From assembly GCA_002423895.1 (NCBI GenBank), contig DIOL01000035.1, positions 1,659-65,658 of the forward strand: a stretch of DNA of 64,000 nt. Direction: 5' to 3'. Shown piece by piece: positions 55,409 to 64,000 of the stretch. Origin of the DNA: Bacteroidales bacterium UBA5515 (lineage in GTDB: Bacteria > Bacteroidota > Bacteroidia > Bacteroidales > P3). Made by a program: the position numbers and the translations under genes. The notes beneath the pieces are model-generated. The model saw nothing but the letters and a program-made list of their open reading frames with translations, was not told where the DNA came from and did not search any database. How positions within the stretch are numbered: the first letter of the stretch is position 1; each line of letters starts with the position of its first letter.

Positions 55409-56896
55409 ATGAAAAATAATATTATTTTGATCCAATTATTATTGATAATAAGTATAGGATTACAAGCACAAACTTTTACAGAAATTTATAGAGGAGATTA
55501 TTACAAGATAAAAGGTATTACAAATGAAGGAAATAATACATTAAATGTTTTTAATAACTTTGATGAAGAAGAACTATTTATTTCTTCTTATGGATATCCT
55601 TCAGATACAATGTTGTATTTTTTAATTAATGATAATTTAGATGTTGTAAAAAGATATGAGTTTAATAGAAATTTCATCTTTCCTTATTTATGTGTTCTGA
55701 ATAATAAAATTTATGGATTGAGAGGAGATTATGTGTGGACTAATTATTACTATATAGAAAATCTATGGCTTTTAATGTATGATAGTGTTGAAAATGTATT
55801 GCATAAAGATACAATAATGAAATATAATGATGATACATTAAAATGGACAGAGCTCAAACAATGGGTACTTAAAGATAGAAATATAATGTTGTCATTGGAG
55901 AGTTATCCAAAAACGGCAGCAGATCCACTGGAAGGAGGCTCAATAGCAACAAAACTAATAAAGATAGATACATTGGGCAATGTTTTAAAAACAAAGATAT
56001 TCTACCATAAATGCTTGACTGTTGATTTTGGAGAAATGCCAAACCATTACATGTATGCCATTAATGGCTCAAATTGGGGTTTGGATTCTATGCAGAAGCA
56101 ATGTGCAGTTTATTATCTCAACAAGGAAACTTTAGAAATAGAAGATAGTATTAAAGGTTATGATGTCCAGCAACTAACACCAATAAATGATTCAATTTTT
56201 GCCTTTACTTATTTTGGAGGCTCAGGTTTTTCAATAAATGATACAATATCTGTTTATAATCTAATGAATATAAATACTAAGAAAGTTACACCAGTAAAAA
56301 CACGTAACTTAAGTTCTTCAGGAAGTAATATGTTTTTTTCAACATATTCTGATTATGAATTGATTGATTTTAAAAGAACAGACTCTATTTATGCAGCCTA
56401 TATTGTAAGATATAGCGGATTAGATTTTAATAATTCAAATATAGAGTTTACAAATTTTAATATAAATGGAGATACAAATTTTACTTTTAAGATAAACTAT
56501 GATAATGGAAAGTTTAAACAGATACAAGGAGTTAAGGCAACAAAAGATGGAGGAGTAATTATTGCCGCATTATCAGATGAAGATGATGCTTGGCTAATAA
56601 AATTCAAACCAACTGGCTTAATTAATCTAACTAATATTGAAACAGGGGAGAAGGAATCAATAAAAGTTTATCCTAATCCTGCTAAGGATTTTGTTTATGT
56701 TGATATAGAAGCAACTAATTTTGAAAAGGGAGAAATAGAGTTATATGATATGCAAGGAAAGTTAGTTAAGAAAGCTAAGTTAAGTGCTAAGCTTGGAAAT
56801 AGGGTTGATGTTTCTAAGCTTAATGCAGGAGCTTATACTTATAATGTTTCTCTTAATGGAAAAACTATTAGTGGAAAATTTATTGTTGGGAAGTAA
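55409..56896 (+). CDS. Exported protein with type IX secretion sorting domain
   Basis: 495 residues. Signal peptide 1-20 (IGLQAQ) and a large beta-rich region that looks like a beta-propeller-type fold. A C-terminal Por sorting domain covers about the last 80 residues: YPNPAKDFVYVD, IELYDMQGKLV and GKFIVGK at the end. Exported by the T9SS to the surface. Function unknown. Confidence 0.8.
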   Translation: MKNNIILIQLLLIISIGLQAQTFTEIYRGDYYKIKGITNEGNNTLNVFNNFDEEELFISSYGYPSDTMLYFLINDNLDVVKRYEFNRNFIFPYLCVLNNKIYGLRGDYVWTNYYYIENLWLLMYDSVENVLHKDTIMKYNDDTLKWTELKQWVLKDRNIMLSLESYPKTAADPLEGGSIATKLIKIDTLGNVLKTKIFYHKCLTVDFGEMPNHYMYAINGSNWGLDSMQKQCAVYYLNKETLEIEDSIKGYDVQQLTPINDSIFAFTYFGGSGFSINDTISVYNLMNINTKKVTPVKTRNLSSSGSNMFFSTYSDYELIDFKRTDSIYAAYIVRYSGLDFNNSNIEFTNFNINGDTNFTFKINYDNGKFKQIQGVKATKDGGVIIAALSDEDDAWLIKFKPTGLINLTNIETGEKESIKVYPNPAKDFVYVDIEATNFEKGEIELYDMQGKLVKKAKLSAKLGNRVDVSKLNAGAYTYNVSLNGKTISGKFIVGK

Positions 56897-56934
56897 GTAA
56901 TCCAAATTTGTTTTTTCTTTAATTATCTATACTT

Positions 56935-57022
56935 AAATCCAAATTACGCAGTAGAAATTTTCATTAGGCTATGGGATTATCCTATTGTTCTATCTGTAAA
57001 ATTTACTGCATAATTTGGATTT
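56935..57022. repeat. MITE-like inverted repeat element
   Basis: Left arm 56935-56961 (AAATCCAAATTACGCAGTAG...) pairs with right arm 56998-57022 nearly base for base. The arms flank a 36-base centre that holds a near-palindrome GGATTATCC. It could be a small non-autonomous mobile element or a bidirectional terminator between convergent genes. Confidence 0.7.
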
Positions 57023-57082
57023 TATTTGATATAAGTGTACCAAATCCTTATTACAGTTTAAAAATATAAGATATAAATTTCG

Positions 57083-57273
57083 TATGGTACGACCATAATG
57101 CAATTATGGTCGTACCATAACTTAGTTATCATGCCACCATAAACTCATTATGGTACGACCATAACTAAATTATCATGACACCATACAGAATTTATTCCTT
57201 GTTTAAATAAATTTTTACTTGATTTCAGTAAATTTATTCATGATATAAATAAATTCTTATCTAAGATAAATTT
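57083..57273. repeat. Dyad-repeat array R7: five units at 22 bp, then about five at 21 bp
   Basis: In the 56897-57374 gap between convergent genes. First series starts at 57083, 57105, 57127, 57149 and 57171, exactly 22 apart: TATGGTACGACCATA, its inverse TATGGTCGTACCATA, and the variant TATCATGCCACCATA or TATCATGACACCATA. Second series: AAATTTATT and its inverse alternating near 57189, 57206, 57231, 57248 and 57266, repeating every 42 bases. TCCTTAT lies at 57045. Confidence 0.93.
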
Positions 57274-57374
57274 ACTTTTTATTGGATTTAAATAGGCGTA
57301 ATTAGTCTCTCAAATGCTTATTAAAGCAAATGTTTTTTATTTCTATAAGTAGAAGGAGAAATAGGGGGATATTA

Positions 57375-58682
57375 TTAGAATGATTCTCCGTCTTTATTCT
57401 CTATTTCCATTATTTCTGATGATGATGCTTCATTTAAGGAAGCATTTGTTTTGGTTTTTCTTTTGGGATGAAAGAAAAAACGCATAAAAATATTGGCTTT
57501 TGGGTAGCGTTCAATGATGAAAATAAGAATTGAACAAAGAAGAATGGAAAATAAAACTGTTGCATAAACAACATTCTTTATCATATCTCCTTGAGCAAGC
57601 CCCATTTGTTCGGGAATTGAAGCCAAAACTGCTGCTGCAAGTCCTTTGGGTATCATTAATGATATTATGCTTTTGTCAAAACCATTAGATTGCTTTGGAG
57701 AAAAGAATTTGGCTATGAAAATTCTCATAATTAGAAGCACAACAGTAAAACTTAAGCCAGCAAATAGTGCAATTGTGTTATCAAAAGGAATGGAAATGCC
57801 TATGTAAACGAAAAAGAAGGTCTTTAGAACGAAAACTAACTCGCCTAAAAAGTCTTTTTCGCCATCTGTAAGTTTTAATTCTCTATTTTTTTGGTAGCGT
57901 TCTAAAAATTTAAAGTGGAAATACTCCATGTTGGATATTGTTATTCCTACAGCCAATGCAGCAATTGCCCCACTAAAACCAAGTGTCTCGGCTATTCCAT
58001 AAACAATAAAAAGATAAGCAGGAGTTAGAAACATTGAGTTTTTAAATGTTCTGATTTTCTGCAAAAGGCTTGACCAAACAATTCCACTTGCAAATCCTAT
58101 AATTGTTGCCATAACGAAAGAAGAAAAAACTCCTCCAGCAACAGAACCAAAATTAACTCCATTTCCTTCTTTTGATGCTTCCATAAAGGCTAATGCCAAA
58201 ACAAAACAAATAATATCTGTGATTGCACTTTCCAATACTAAGGCAGTTTTTGTGCTTTTGCCAAGTTTTAGGTGTTGAGTTAAAGGAATTACCACTGCAG
58301 ATGATGTTCCTGAAAGAATTACTCCAACAATTAAACTATTGATGAAAGTTAGACCAATAAGCATGCAAATGGATGTAACCAAAATAATTGAGCCTATAAC
58401 TGAAGATATAGTTAGTGTAATGGTAGGTTTCCATGATAGTTTAAGGTCGTGAATACTAATATCCAGTCCTCCATCAAAAAGAATTACAATAAGGACAATG
58501 GATGTGAAGATGGTGCCAGCTTTTCCTAAGAAATCGGGATAAACAAGTCCTAAAACTGGTCCAATAATAATACCAATCAAAAGCAAGAGAAGAACATCGG
58601 GTATTTTCTTTTTTGAAAAAATCATAGCAAAAAGATGTGCTGCAAAAATCAATAGGCCTATAAAAATTATTGCTTCTCCCAT
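57375..58682 (-). CDS. Cation/proton antiporter, NhaP/CPA1-like
   Basis: 435 residues with about 12 membrane segments and a short charged tail. The conserved LLIGIIIGPVLGL helix is near 35-47, ILFDGGLDI near 70 and the ESAITDI ion-site region near 150. It exchanges Na+ or K+ for protons at the inner membrane. It is distinct from the CPA2-type protein at 23170. It follows dnaX by 18 bases in the same direction and probably shares its transcript. Confidence 0.87.
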   Translation of the reverse strand: MGEAIIFIGLLIFAAHLFAMIFSKKKIPDVLLLLLIGIIIGPVLGLVYPDFLGKAGTIFTSIVLIVILFDGGLDISIHDLKLSWKPTITLTISSVIGSIILVTSICMLIGLTFINSLIVGVILSGTSSAVVIPLTQHLKLGKSTKTALVLESAITDIICFVLALAFMEASKEGNGVNFGSVAGGVFSSFVMATIIGFASGIVWSSLLQKIRTFKNSMFLTPAYLFIVYGIAETLGFSGAIAALAVGITISNMEYFHFKFLERYQKNRELKLTDGEKDFLGELVFVLKTFFFVYIGISIPFDNTIALFAGLSFTVVLLIMRIFIAKFFSPKQSNGFDKSIISLMIPKGLAAAVLASIPEQMGLAQGDMIKNVVYATVLFSILLCSILIFIIERYPKANIFMRFFFHPKRKTKTNASLNEASSSEIMEIENKDGESF

Positions 58683-58700
58683 TTCCTTAAGTTTTTATTA

Positions 58701-60425
58701 TTAATAGTCTAAATCTACATCAAAGTCGGCTCTTAATTTCAATAAAGCAGGTTGTTTTTTAGCAAGAAAATTAAATTTATCAACTGGACGATAAAGTTTT
58801 TCCTTAACCTCATCTTGAACTATTTTTATTTTAAAACGAAAACTTGAACAATTGGTCGTTTTCCTGATTATTCTGACAATTTCATGTCTTCCTGCTTCAA
58901 ATTCTTTTTCCTGCATAGAGTTAAGAAAGGTTATTGTTGTAGAGTTATCATTATTGTTTTCTATTTCACAATTGGTAAGAATAAAGTATAAATTAGGCTT
59001 AGAGTCTTTAATTGCATCGGCATATTCGTTAAGTTTCTCCATAAACAAATTCCAATCCAAAGCAATTGAGGCAGGATTAAGTTTTGCCTTTTCCTCATCA
59101 TCAGCCTTTATAGTGTTTTCAATATTTGCATTTATAGAAAAAGAACTTGTTTTAGGAAGATTAATCTTAATGGCAGGCGAGCTTTTCTTTTCTTTTTCTA
59201 CGGGTTGCTCTTTAGGAGTTTCTTCTAACTTTGGAGTTTGGGGTTGCTGGACTCCAACTTCTTTATCCTCGTTGTTGCTTTGTTTGGTTTCATCTAAGCT
59301 TTGCCTGGGAAGCGATGCTTTAGGTTTCAACTTATTCATTATGTTGGCCATCTTCAAAAGAGCCAACTCAACGCAAAGACGTCTGTTTGAAGCATTGCGA
59401 TATTCAATTGCACAAGTGTTTGCAAAGTCTAATGCTCGAAGAATAAAGGTTACTGGACACTCTGCAGCTTGAGAAATGTATTTTTGTTGAACGCTATTGC
59501 TTGTTTGCATTAAAACAATTGTTGAAGGATCCTTACTGACTAATAAATTTCTTAAGTGAGAAGAAAGTCCATTGATGAAATGAGAGCCTTCAAATCCTTT
59601 TTCCAAAACTTCATTGAATAACAATAGAGTATTTTGTAAATCTGTCTTTAAAAGATTATCAACAAAACGGAAATAATAGTCATAATCCAAAATATTTAAG
59701 TTCTCAATAATATTGGAATAGGTAAGATTTCCATTTGTGAAAGAAACCAACTGGTCAAACATAGAAAGTGCATCACGTAAACCACCATCAGATTTTTCAG
59801 CAATAATATGTAAAGCTTCAATATCTGCTTTAACGTTTTCTTTCTTTGCAATATATTCTAAATGTTGAACAATGTCTTTGTTTTCAATTCTATGAAAGTC
59901 GAAAATTTGACAACGGGAAAGAATTGTAGGAATAATCTTATGCTTTTCTGTTGTAGCAAGTATAAACTTTGCATAAGCAGGTGGTTCTTCCAGTGTTTTC
60001 AAGAATGCATTGAAAGCTGCAAGTGAAAGCATATGAACCTCATCAATTATATATACCTTGTATTTTCCTCCTTGTGGTGGAATGCGAACCTGTTCAACCA
60101 AAGCACGAATATCTTCAACAGAATTATTTGAAGCAGCATCAAGCTCAACTATATTAAATGCAGAATTTTCATTAAAAGACAGACAGTTTTCACACTCATT
60201 ACATGCCTCCATCTCATCTGTTCTGTTTGTGCAGTTGATGGTTTTAGCCAAAATTCTTGCACAAGTTGTTTTACCAACTCCTCTTGGACCACAAAATAAA
60301 AAGGCTTGGGCAAGTTGGTTTGTGTTAATTGCATTTTGAAGTGTTGTTGTAATGTGTGATTGCCCTACAACACTTTTAAAATTGGCAGGACGATACTTAC
60401 GAGCTGAAACTATATAATTTTCCAT
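58701..60425 (-). CDS. dnaX: DNA polymerase III subunit gamma/tau
   Basis: 574 residues from ATG 60425; a TTG 15 bases upstream is rejected. Clamp-loader AAA+ domain with GPRGVGKTT, a zinc module with cysteines in CNECENC, and DEVHML. A glutamate/proline-rich linker and a C-terminal tau-like domain follow. Loads the sliding clamp at the replication fork. -7 box TATTTTTG at 60451-60458. Confidence 0.96.
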   Translation of the reverse strand: MENYIVSARKYRPANFKSVVGQSHITTTLQNAINTNQLAQAFLFCGPRGVGKTTCARILAKTINCTNRTDEMEACNECENCLSFNENSAFNIVELDAASNNSVEDIRALVEQVRIPPQGGKYKVYIIDEVHMLSLAAFNAFLKTLEEPPAYAKFILATTEKHKIIPTILSRCQIFDFHRIENKDIVQHLEYIAKKENVKADIEALHIIAEKSDGGLRDALSMFDQLVSFTNGNLTYSNIIENLNILDYDYYFRFVDNLLKTDLQNTLLLFNEVLEKGFEGSHFINGLSSHLRNLLVSKDPSTIVLMQTSNSVQQKYISQAAECPVTFILRALDFANTCAIEYRNASNRRLCVELALLKMANIMNKLKPKASLPRQSLDETKQSNNEDKEVGVQQPQTPKLEETPKEQPVEKEKKSSPAIKINLPKTSSFSINANIENTIKADDEEKAKLNPASIALDWNLFMEKLNEYADAIKDSKPNLYFILTNCEIENNNDNSTTITFLNSMQEKEFEAGRHEIVRIIRKTTNCSSFRFKIKIVQDEVKEKLYRPVDKFNFLAKKQPALLKLRADFDVDLDY

Positions 60426-60490
60426 ATAAAATATTATCAATAATCTTTGTCAAAAATACGAAAACCCTTTTAAAGAATAAAAATATTAGA

Positions 60491-60769
60491 CTATTTTTCT
60501 ATTATTGCATTGTTTTCTATTCCGTTATTTTTAATGCATGCTTCCTGACATTCACCACATCCAACGCAACGATTTGTTCTTATTCTTGCAACATAAAAAG
60601 TGTCTGGTCCATCAATATAATTAATTTCTCTAACTATCATATTATTTGGACATTCTTTATAACACTTTCCACAATCATTACACTTGTTTTTATTTACTAT
60701 ATATTCATTTGTCAGTTCACAACTACAAAACAAAATAATTATGGAAAAAAGAAATGCTATTTTCTTCAT
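60491..60769 (-). CDS. Exported lipoprotein ferredoxin with two [4Fe-4S] motifs
   Basis: 92 residues from ATG 60769. A longer reading from 60799 would begin within the -7 box at 60789-60796 and is rejected. The N-terminus is a lipoprotein signal (MKKIAFLFSIIILFCSC, lipidated C17). Two ferredoxin motifs follow: C30-x2-C33-x2-C36-x3-C40-P and C68-x2-C71-x2-C74-x3-C78. Most 2[4Fe-4S] ferredoxins are cytoplasmic. This one is predicted to be tethered outside the inner membrane, suggesting extracytoplasmic electron transfer. Divergent from the DUF2271 operon. Confidence 0.8.
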   Translation of the reverse strand: MKKIAFLFSIIILFCSCELTNEYIVNKNKCNDCGKCYKECPNNMIVREINYIDGPDTFYVARIRTNRCVGCGECQEACIKNNGIENNAIIEK

Positions 60770-60788
60770 ACTGTTTTTAAATTTAGGG

Positions 60789-60796
60789 CAAAAATA
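60789..60796 (-). promoter_or_regulatory. -7 box of the exported ferredoxin
   Basis: Minus-strand TATTTTTG. Transcription would start near 60782, fixing the start codon at 60769. The divergent gene has TATATTTG at 60842-60849. Confidence 0.55.
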
Positions 60797-60887
60797 CATT
60801 TTTTTATTAATATCATCGGTACAGACAATTATAATTATTTCTATATTTGCGCCTTCATAATGTAAATAATTAATAATAATATTTAAA

Positions 60888-61676
60888 ATGAATTTATTTA
60901 GACACGCTTTGCTATCTCTATTTTGTATAGCTTTTGTATTACCGTCCTTAGCTCAAACTACAGGAACTTTATCAATTTCTGTAACTACAGTTACTCATAA
61001 TGGACAATATAGACCAAAACATATTTTAGCAATTTGGATTGAAGATGCTTCAACAAATGCTTTTGTGAAAACTCGTCTTTTACGTTCTCAAAATACTTCA
61101 TATAGAAAGTATTTGACCAAGTTTAAAACTGCAACTGGCAGTTCTTATAATGTTGTTGATGCTCAAACAGGAGCAACTTATTCTTCGCATAGCACAAGAA
61201 CAGCTACTTGGGATGGAAAAGATATTAATGGTAATATTGTACCTGATGGTAATTATAAAGTATGTATTGAATTTACTGAAAGTAATGGTACAGGTCCTTA
61301 TGTATTTTACACCTTTAATAAATCAAATCAAGCTGTTACTTTAACTCCTGATAATACTGCAAATTTTCAAGATATAAATATTACTTGGACTCCGTCAACG
61401 GCTTCCATAAATAATATTTCAAATGGGAAAGAAAGTTTTAGTGTATATCCAAATCCTGTGAAAAAATCAGCTCTTATAAATCTTCTTCCTGATTCAAGGA
61501 ATATTTATGTGGTTGATGTTAATGGAAAGATTGTTGATAGAATAAATAAACCTAACAGTTTATTGAAAAATCAAGTGTTTTGGACTCCAAAAACGGATTT
61601 GAAGAATGGCGTTTATTTTATTGTGGTAGAAAATGATTTTATCAAACAGACAAAGAAAATAGTTTTACAAAGATAA
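60888..61676 (+). CDS. DUF2271 protein with type IX sorting domain
   Basis: 262 residues. Signal peptide 1-23 (PSLAQ), a DUF2271 domain (about 25-170; GQYRPKHILAIWIEDA, TWDGKDINGN, DGNYKVCIEFTE), and a C-terminal sorting domain (YPNPVKKSA ... KKIVLQR). DUF2271 proteins often sit near flavin/FMN-binding and PepSY redox membrane proteins in Bacteroidetes. Function is not established. First gene of a three-gene operon (gaps 10 and 6 bases), divergent from the exported ferredoxin. Confidence 0.8.
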   Translation: MNLFRHALLSLFCIAFVLPSLAQTTGTLSISVTTVTHNGQYRPKHILAIWIEDASTNAFVKTRLLRSQNTSYRKYLTKFKTATGSSYNVVDAQTGATYSSHSTRTATWDGKDINGNIVPDGNYKVCIEFTESNGTGPYVFYTFNKSNQAVTLTPDNTANFQDINITWTPSTASINNISNGKESFSVYPNPVKKSALINLLPDSRNIYVVDVNGKIVDRINKPNSLLKNQVFWTPKTDLKNGVYFIVVENDFIKQTKKIVLQR

Positions 61677-61686
61677 TTTATCAGAT

Positions 61687-62070
61687 ATGAAAAAAGGAAT
61701 TTTATCATTAGCATTAATGATGCTAATTGCTTTTGCAGGTTTTTCCTGCAATGTTAAGTTTTTGGTTAATGGTCAAGAAAATATTGACAAAAATGCAATT
61801 TATAAAGTTGGAGAAGAAATTAAGATAACCATTTTAGTTGATTTTATACATCAACCATGTCAAATAGCAATGGATGAAACTAAATTAAAACTTGATGGTT
61901 TGGAAATTGTAAAAAAAGGAGAGTGGATAAAGAGTGAAGGAACTAATGGTTACTATTTAGAAATGGTTGTGAAAATAAAACCAGACTATCCTAAAGAAGG
62001 AAAACTAACTTTAACAAGAACTTGTACAAATGAAGGTGGTTTTGGTATGTTAAAGTTTAAACATAACTAA
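61687..62070 (+). CDS. Small lipoprotein of unknown function
   Basis: 127 residues. Lipobox AGFSC (cysteine about 21). The mature part is beta-rich, Ig-like in pattern, with two further cysteines. No family recognised. Operon member between the DUF2271 protein and the barrel. Confidence 0.6.
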   Translation: MKKGILSLALMMLIAFAGFSCNVKFLVNGQENIDKNAIYKVGEEIKITILVDFIHQPCQIAMDETKLKLDGLEIVKKGEWIKSEGTNGYYLEMVVKIKPDYPKEGKLTLTRTCTNEGGFGMLKFKHN

Positions 62071-62076
62071 TCTTAT

Positions 62077-63312
62077 ATGAGAAAAACACTTTTAGGATTT
62101 CTATTATTATTTATTCCTTTCTTTTCTAATGCACAATGGAACTGCCCAAGCAAGTTAGGCAGTTTTACAAGACCTATTCCTTTTACTCCAATAAAAGGAG
62201 GAATTGAGCTAACGGGTTCTGGAGGAATTATTGACGATAACTATTTTGGTTTCTTTGCTGGATATGCTGCATTAGAATATACAAAAAATCAACATACTTT
62301 TTATGCTGAAGGAGGAATTAAAGCATGGGCAAGATATGATGATGGCTTAAACCAAACTTATGATAATACCTATGGAGGATTTCGTGAAGCCTACTATCAG
62401 TTTCTTAATAAGAAAACAAGTTTGCGTTTAGGTATTCAAACAATTAGATTAGACGATCATTATTTGGTTAATGATAGAGCTGCTGGAGTTAATTTTGGCT
62501 TTGATTATAAGAAACTTTCTTTTCAATTTGCTGGAGGTTCTGTAATGAAACATTTCTCAAGAAATGGTTTGTTTTGTAATGTGGGATATGTTTATGATAT
62601 TCTTCATCGTGATAGAGGTTTAATGGGAAATAGATTATTAGAAACAAATTTTGGAGCCTTAACTCTTTCTTATAATAACAAAGGGATTGAAAGAGGACTT
62701 AATAAAGTTGGATTAGCTATTTATGATGAATTCGGTACAAGGATAGATACTAATGTGTTTATGACAGGGCTGTATGCAACTTTAACTCTACCTTTTGATA
62801 TAGAATTAACTCCTGAAGTCTTATATCAAAATTCTCTTTCTAATGATGCGATTTTATATTCATTAGGACTTAGAAAGATGTTTGTTTTGGAAAATTCTCA
62901 GCGTTTTGAGCTTCAAGCAAGAGCTTTGGAAAGTACTCAATTGGACAAAGGAGCAATGATTAAGAACTCTTTCAGTAATCTTTTTCTTGGAGATGTGATA
63001 CGCCTTGAAGCAAAAGACTTACCTCTTTATCAAGCATCTTTAAGATATAGTATTCCAAAACATAGTCTTCATTTTAAGATACAATATACTTCTGAGTTTG
63101 ACTCAAATGGATTGTCAGAAATTGATCTTTCAATAGGGAAGAGAATTCTTAAGCAAGTTCAATTATCTGCAATTGGAGGATATATTAAAAGTCCAACATT
63201 GGAACATAAAGATGCATTTTTAGCAAGAATTGAAGCAAGAGTTTATCTGTTTTCTCCACAAATAAAGGATAAAAATGAATTAATTAATAAAATAAAAGCC
63301 TTTCATTTTTAA
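62077..63312 (+). CDS. Outer-membrane beta-barrel protein
   Basis: 411 residues. Signal peptide (about 1-22, FFSNAQ), then repeated amphipathic strands with aromatic girdles (FFAGYAALEYTKNQ, YYQFLNKKTSLRLGIQ, LHFKIQYTSEFD). Predicted outer-membrane barrel with no recognised substrate. Ends inside the hairpin at 63294-63327, which serves both this operon and convergent rpoD. Confidence 0.7.
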   Translation: MRKTLLGFLLLFIPFFSNAQWNCPSKLGSFTRPIPFTPIKGGIELTGSGGIIDDNYFGFFAGYAALEYTKNQHTFYAEGGIKAWARYDDGLNQTYDNTYGGFREAYYQFLNKKTSLRLGIQTIRLDDHYLVNDRAAGVNFGFDYKKLSFQFAGGSVMKHFSRNGLFCNVGYVYDILHRDRGLMGNRLLETNFGALTLSYNNKGIERGLNKVGLAIYDEFGTRIDTNVFMTGLYATLTLPFDIELTPEVLYQNSLSNDAILYSLGLRKMFVLENSQRFELQARALESTQLDKGAMIKNSFSNLFLGDVIRLEAKDLPLYQASLRYSIPKHSLHFKIQYTSEFDSNGLSEIDLSIGKRILKQVQLSAIGGYIKSPTLEHKDAFLARIEARVYLFSPQIKDKNELINKIKAFHF

Positions 63313-63327
63313 GAGAAAGGCTTTTAC
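63294..63327. terminator. Bidirectional terminator between the barrel gene and rpoD
   Basis: AAAAGCCTTT/AAAGGCTTTT stem with a 12-base loop containing the plus-strand stop codon. T-rich on both sides, better on the minus strand. Confidence 0.75.
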
Positions 63328-63356
63328 TAATTTATTAATTTAAAAATAATAATCTT

Positions 63357-64000
63357 CTATAGATAAGATTGAAGTTGTTCGGTTTTGGCTGTTTGTTTTA
63401 GTCTTTTAAGTGCTTTGTCTCTAATTTGACGAACTCTTTCACGAGTAATGTTTATATGGTTTGCAATTTCGTCTAATGTATATCCATGAGTTTGTCCAAT
63501 TCCATAGAATAGAGTTATTATATCTCTTTCTCTTTTGTTAAGAACAGATAAAGTACGTTGGATTTCTGTTGAAAGACTTTCCTGCATAACTGTTCCATCA
63601 GTTCCTTTTGCATTATCATCAACATAAACATCAATCAAACTTACATCTTCATCTCCAACCAATGGAGCATCCATTGAAACTGCTCTCATTGAAATTGAAA
63701 GAACATCATTAAGCTTATCTCTTGAAGTGTCTAATATTTCAGATAGTTCTTCAATTGTTGGATTCCTTTCCAAATATTGTTCTAAACGAGATGATTCTTT
63801 TTTAATCTTGCCTAATGCTCCAACTTGATTCAGAGGCAAACGAACAATTCTGCTTTGTTCTGCAAGAGCTTGAAGAATTGCTTGTCGAATCCACCAAACA
63901 GCATAAGAAATAAATTTAAAACCTCTTGTTTCATCAAAACGTTTTGCTGCTTTAATTAAACCAAGATTCCCTTCATTAATTAAATCGGGTAAACTTAATC
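63357..64000 (-). CDS. rpoD: Primary sigma factor RpoD/SigA (5' part outside the window)
   Basis: The frame enters from the right edge, so at least 214 residues are present. Region 2 is seen as [14 protein letters not shown] and [13 protein letters not shown], then region 3, and a C-terminal region 4 helix-turn-helix ([20 protein letters not shown]). A reading starting at a TTG at 63839 is only an internal piece. This is the housekeeping sigma factor whose Bacteroidetes form recognises the TTTG/TAnnTTTG promoters seen throughout. Confidence 0.95.
   Translation of the reverse strand, partial: LSLPDLINEGNLGLIKAAKRFDETRGFKFISYAVWWIRQAILQALAEQSRIVRLPLNQVGALGKIKKESSRLEQYLERNPTIEELSEILDTSRDKLNDVLSISMRAVSMDAPLVGDEDVSLIDVYVDDNAKGTDGTVMQESLSTEIQRTLSVLNKRERDIITLFYGIGQTHGYTLDEIANHINITRERVRQIRDKALKRLKQTAKTEQLQSYL

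Noticed and set aside
5024..57273. CRISPR arrays as an explanation of the periodic repeats
   Set aside because: Units are dyads in mixed orientation, spacers are only 5-8 bp, repeats differ between loci and no cas gene is present.
58852..59472. 206-residue plus-strand ORF
   Set aside because: Lies antisense inside dnaX with no independent promoter or family match.
60769..60799. Upstream start of the ferredoxin gene at 60799
   Set aside because: The region contains the -7 promoter box and the extra residues would spoil the lipoprotein signal.
1..64000. tRNA, rRNA, integrase or prophage genes
   Set aside because: None recognised on reading either strand; a covariance-model search could not be run.

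Overview
The window is AT-rich DNA from an anaerobic, amino-acid-fermenting member of the Bacteroidetes, most likely Bacteroidales. Supporting evidence: promoters of the TTTG-N19/20-TAnnTTTG type, type IX secretion C-terminal sorting domains (39192-40061, 55409-56896, 60888-61676), carboxypeptidase-regulatory-like surface proteins, a Bacteroidetes GlmU-like protein next to lon, and type B L31. Catabolic genes include a lysine-fermentation segment (CoA-transferase alpha subunit, kal, kce), an ADP-forming acetyl-CoA synthetase, the threonine pair kbl/tdh and hydG with its ACT-like partner for [FeFe]-hydrogenase. I see no rRNA, tRNA, CRISPR array, transposase or phage gene.

Layout. 1-4.8 kb: ABC-F protein (cut by the window edge) with a structured leader, a surface protein, and the hydrogenase regulator-hydG operon. 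5.2-9.1 kb: CPBP membrane protease and small exported or membrane proteins. 9.2-12.2 kb: one large SIR2-NTPase-repeat protein, a candidate anti-phage gene. 12.2-25.4 kb: recG, the lysine genes, and divergently a seven-gene operon from acetyl-CoA synthetase through dapF to a cation/proton antiporter. 25.4-30.7 kb: a repeat-rich patchwork with exported proteins and an internally duplicated protein carrying HEPN-like motifs. 30.7-36.8 kb: MFS transporter, M20 peptidase and Trk potassium uptake. 36.9-52.3 kb: kbl-tdh, ZIP transporter, TerB-DnaJ protein, VWA-like membrane protein, methyltransferase, sufS, lon, GlmU-like, L31 and DUF349 protein. 52.5-64 kb: exported proteins, antiporter, dnaX, an exported ferredoxin facing a DUF2271/lipoprotein/outer-membrane operon, and the end of rpoD.

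The most unusual signal is not a gene. Seven of the large intergenic gaps each contain an array of short dyad-symmetric units (about 11-17 bp) at a 21-23 bp pitch. Two arrays keep exactly 22 bp over five units. The pitch is shared, but the sequence is almost private to each locus: AATGCCATT-type at 5.0 and 7.1 kb, GATGTGCATC at 25.6 kb, AAGTCTGACTT at 30.1 kb, AAAGCCGCTTT nested in CTTGATTA at 46.0 kb, AAAGATGTCGTTATTT at 53.4 kb, and TATGGTCGTACCATA followed by AAATTTATT at 57.1 kb. They occur in tandem, divergent and convergent gaps. Several are composite or nested, and a TCCTTATAAA box lies beside at least three. I know no described element with these properties.
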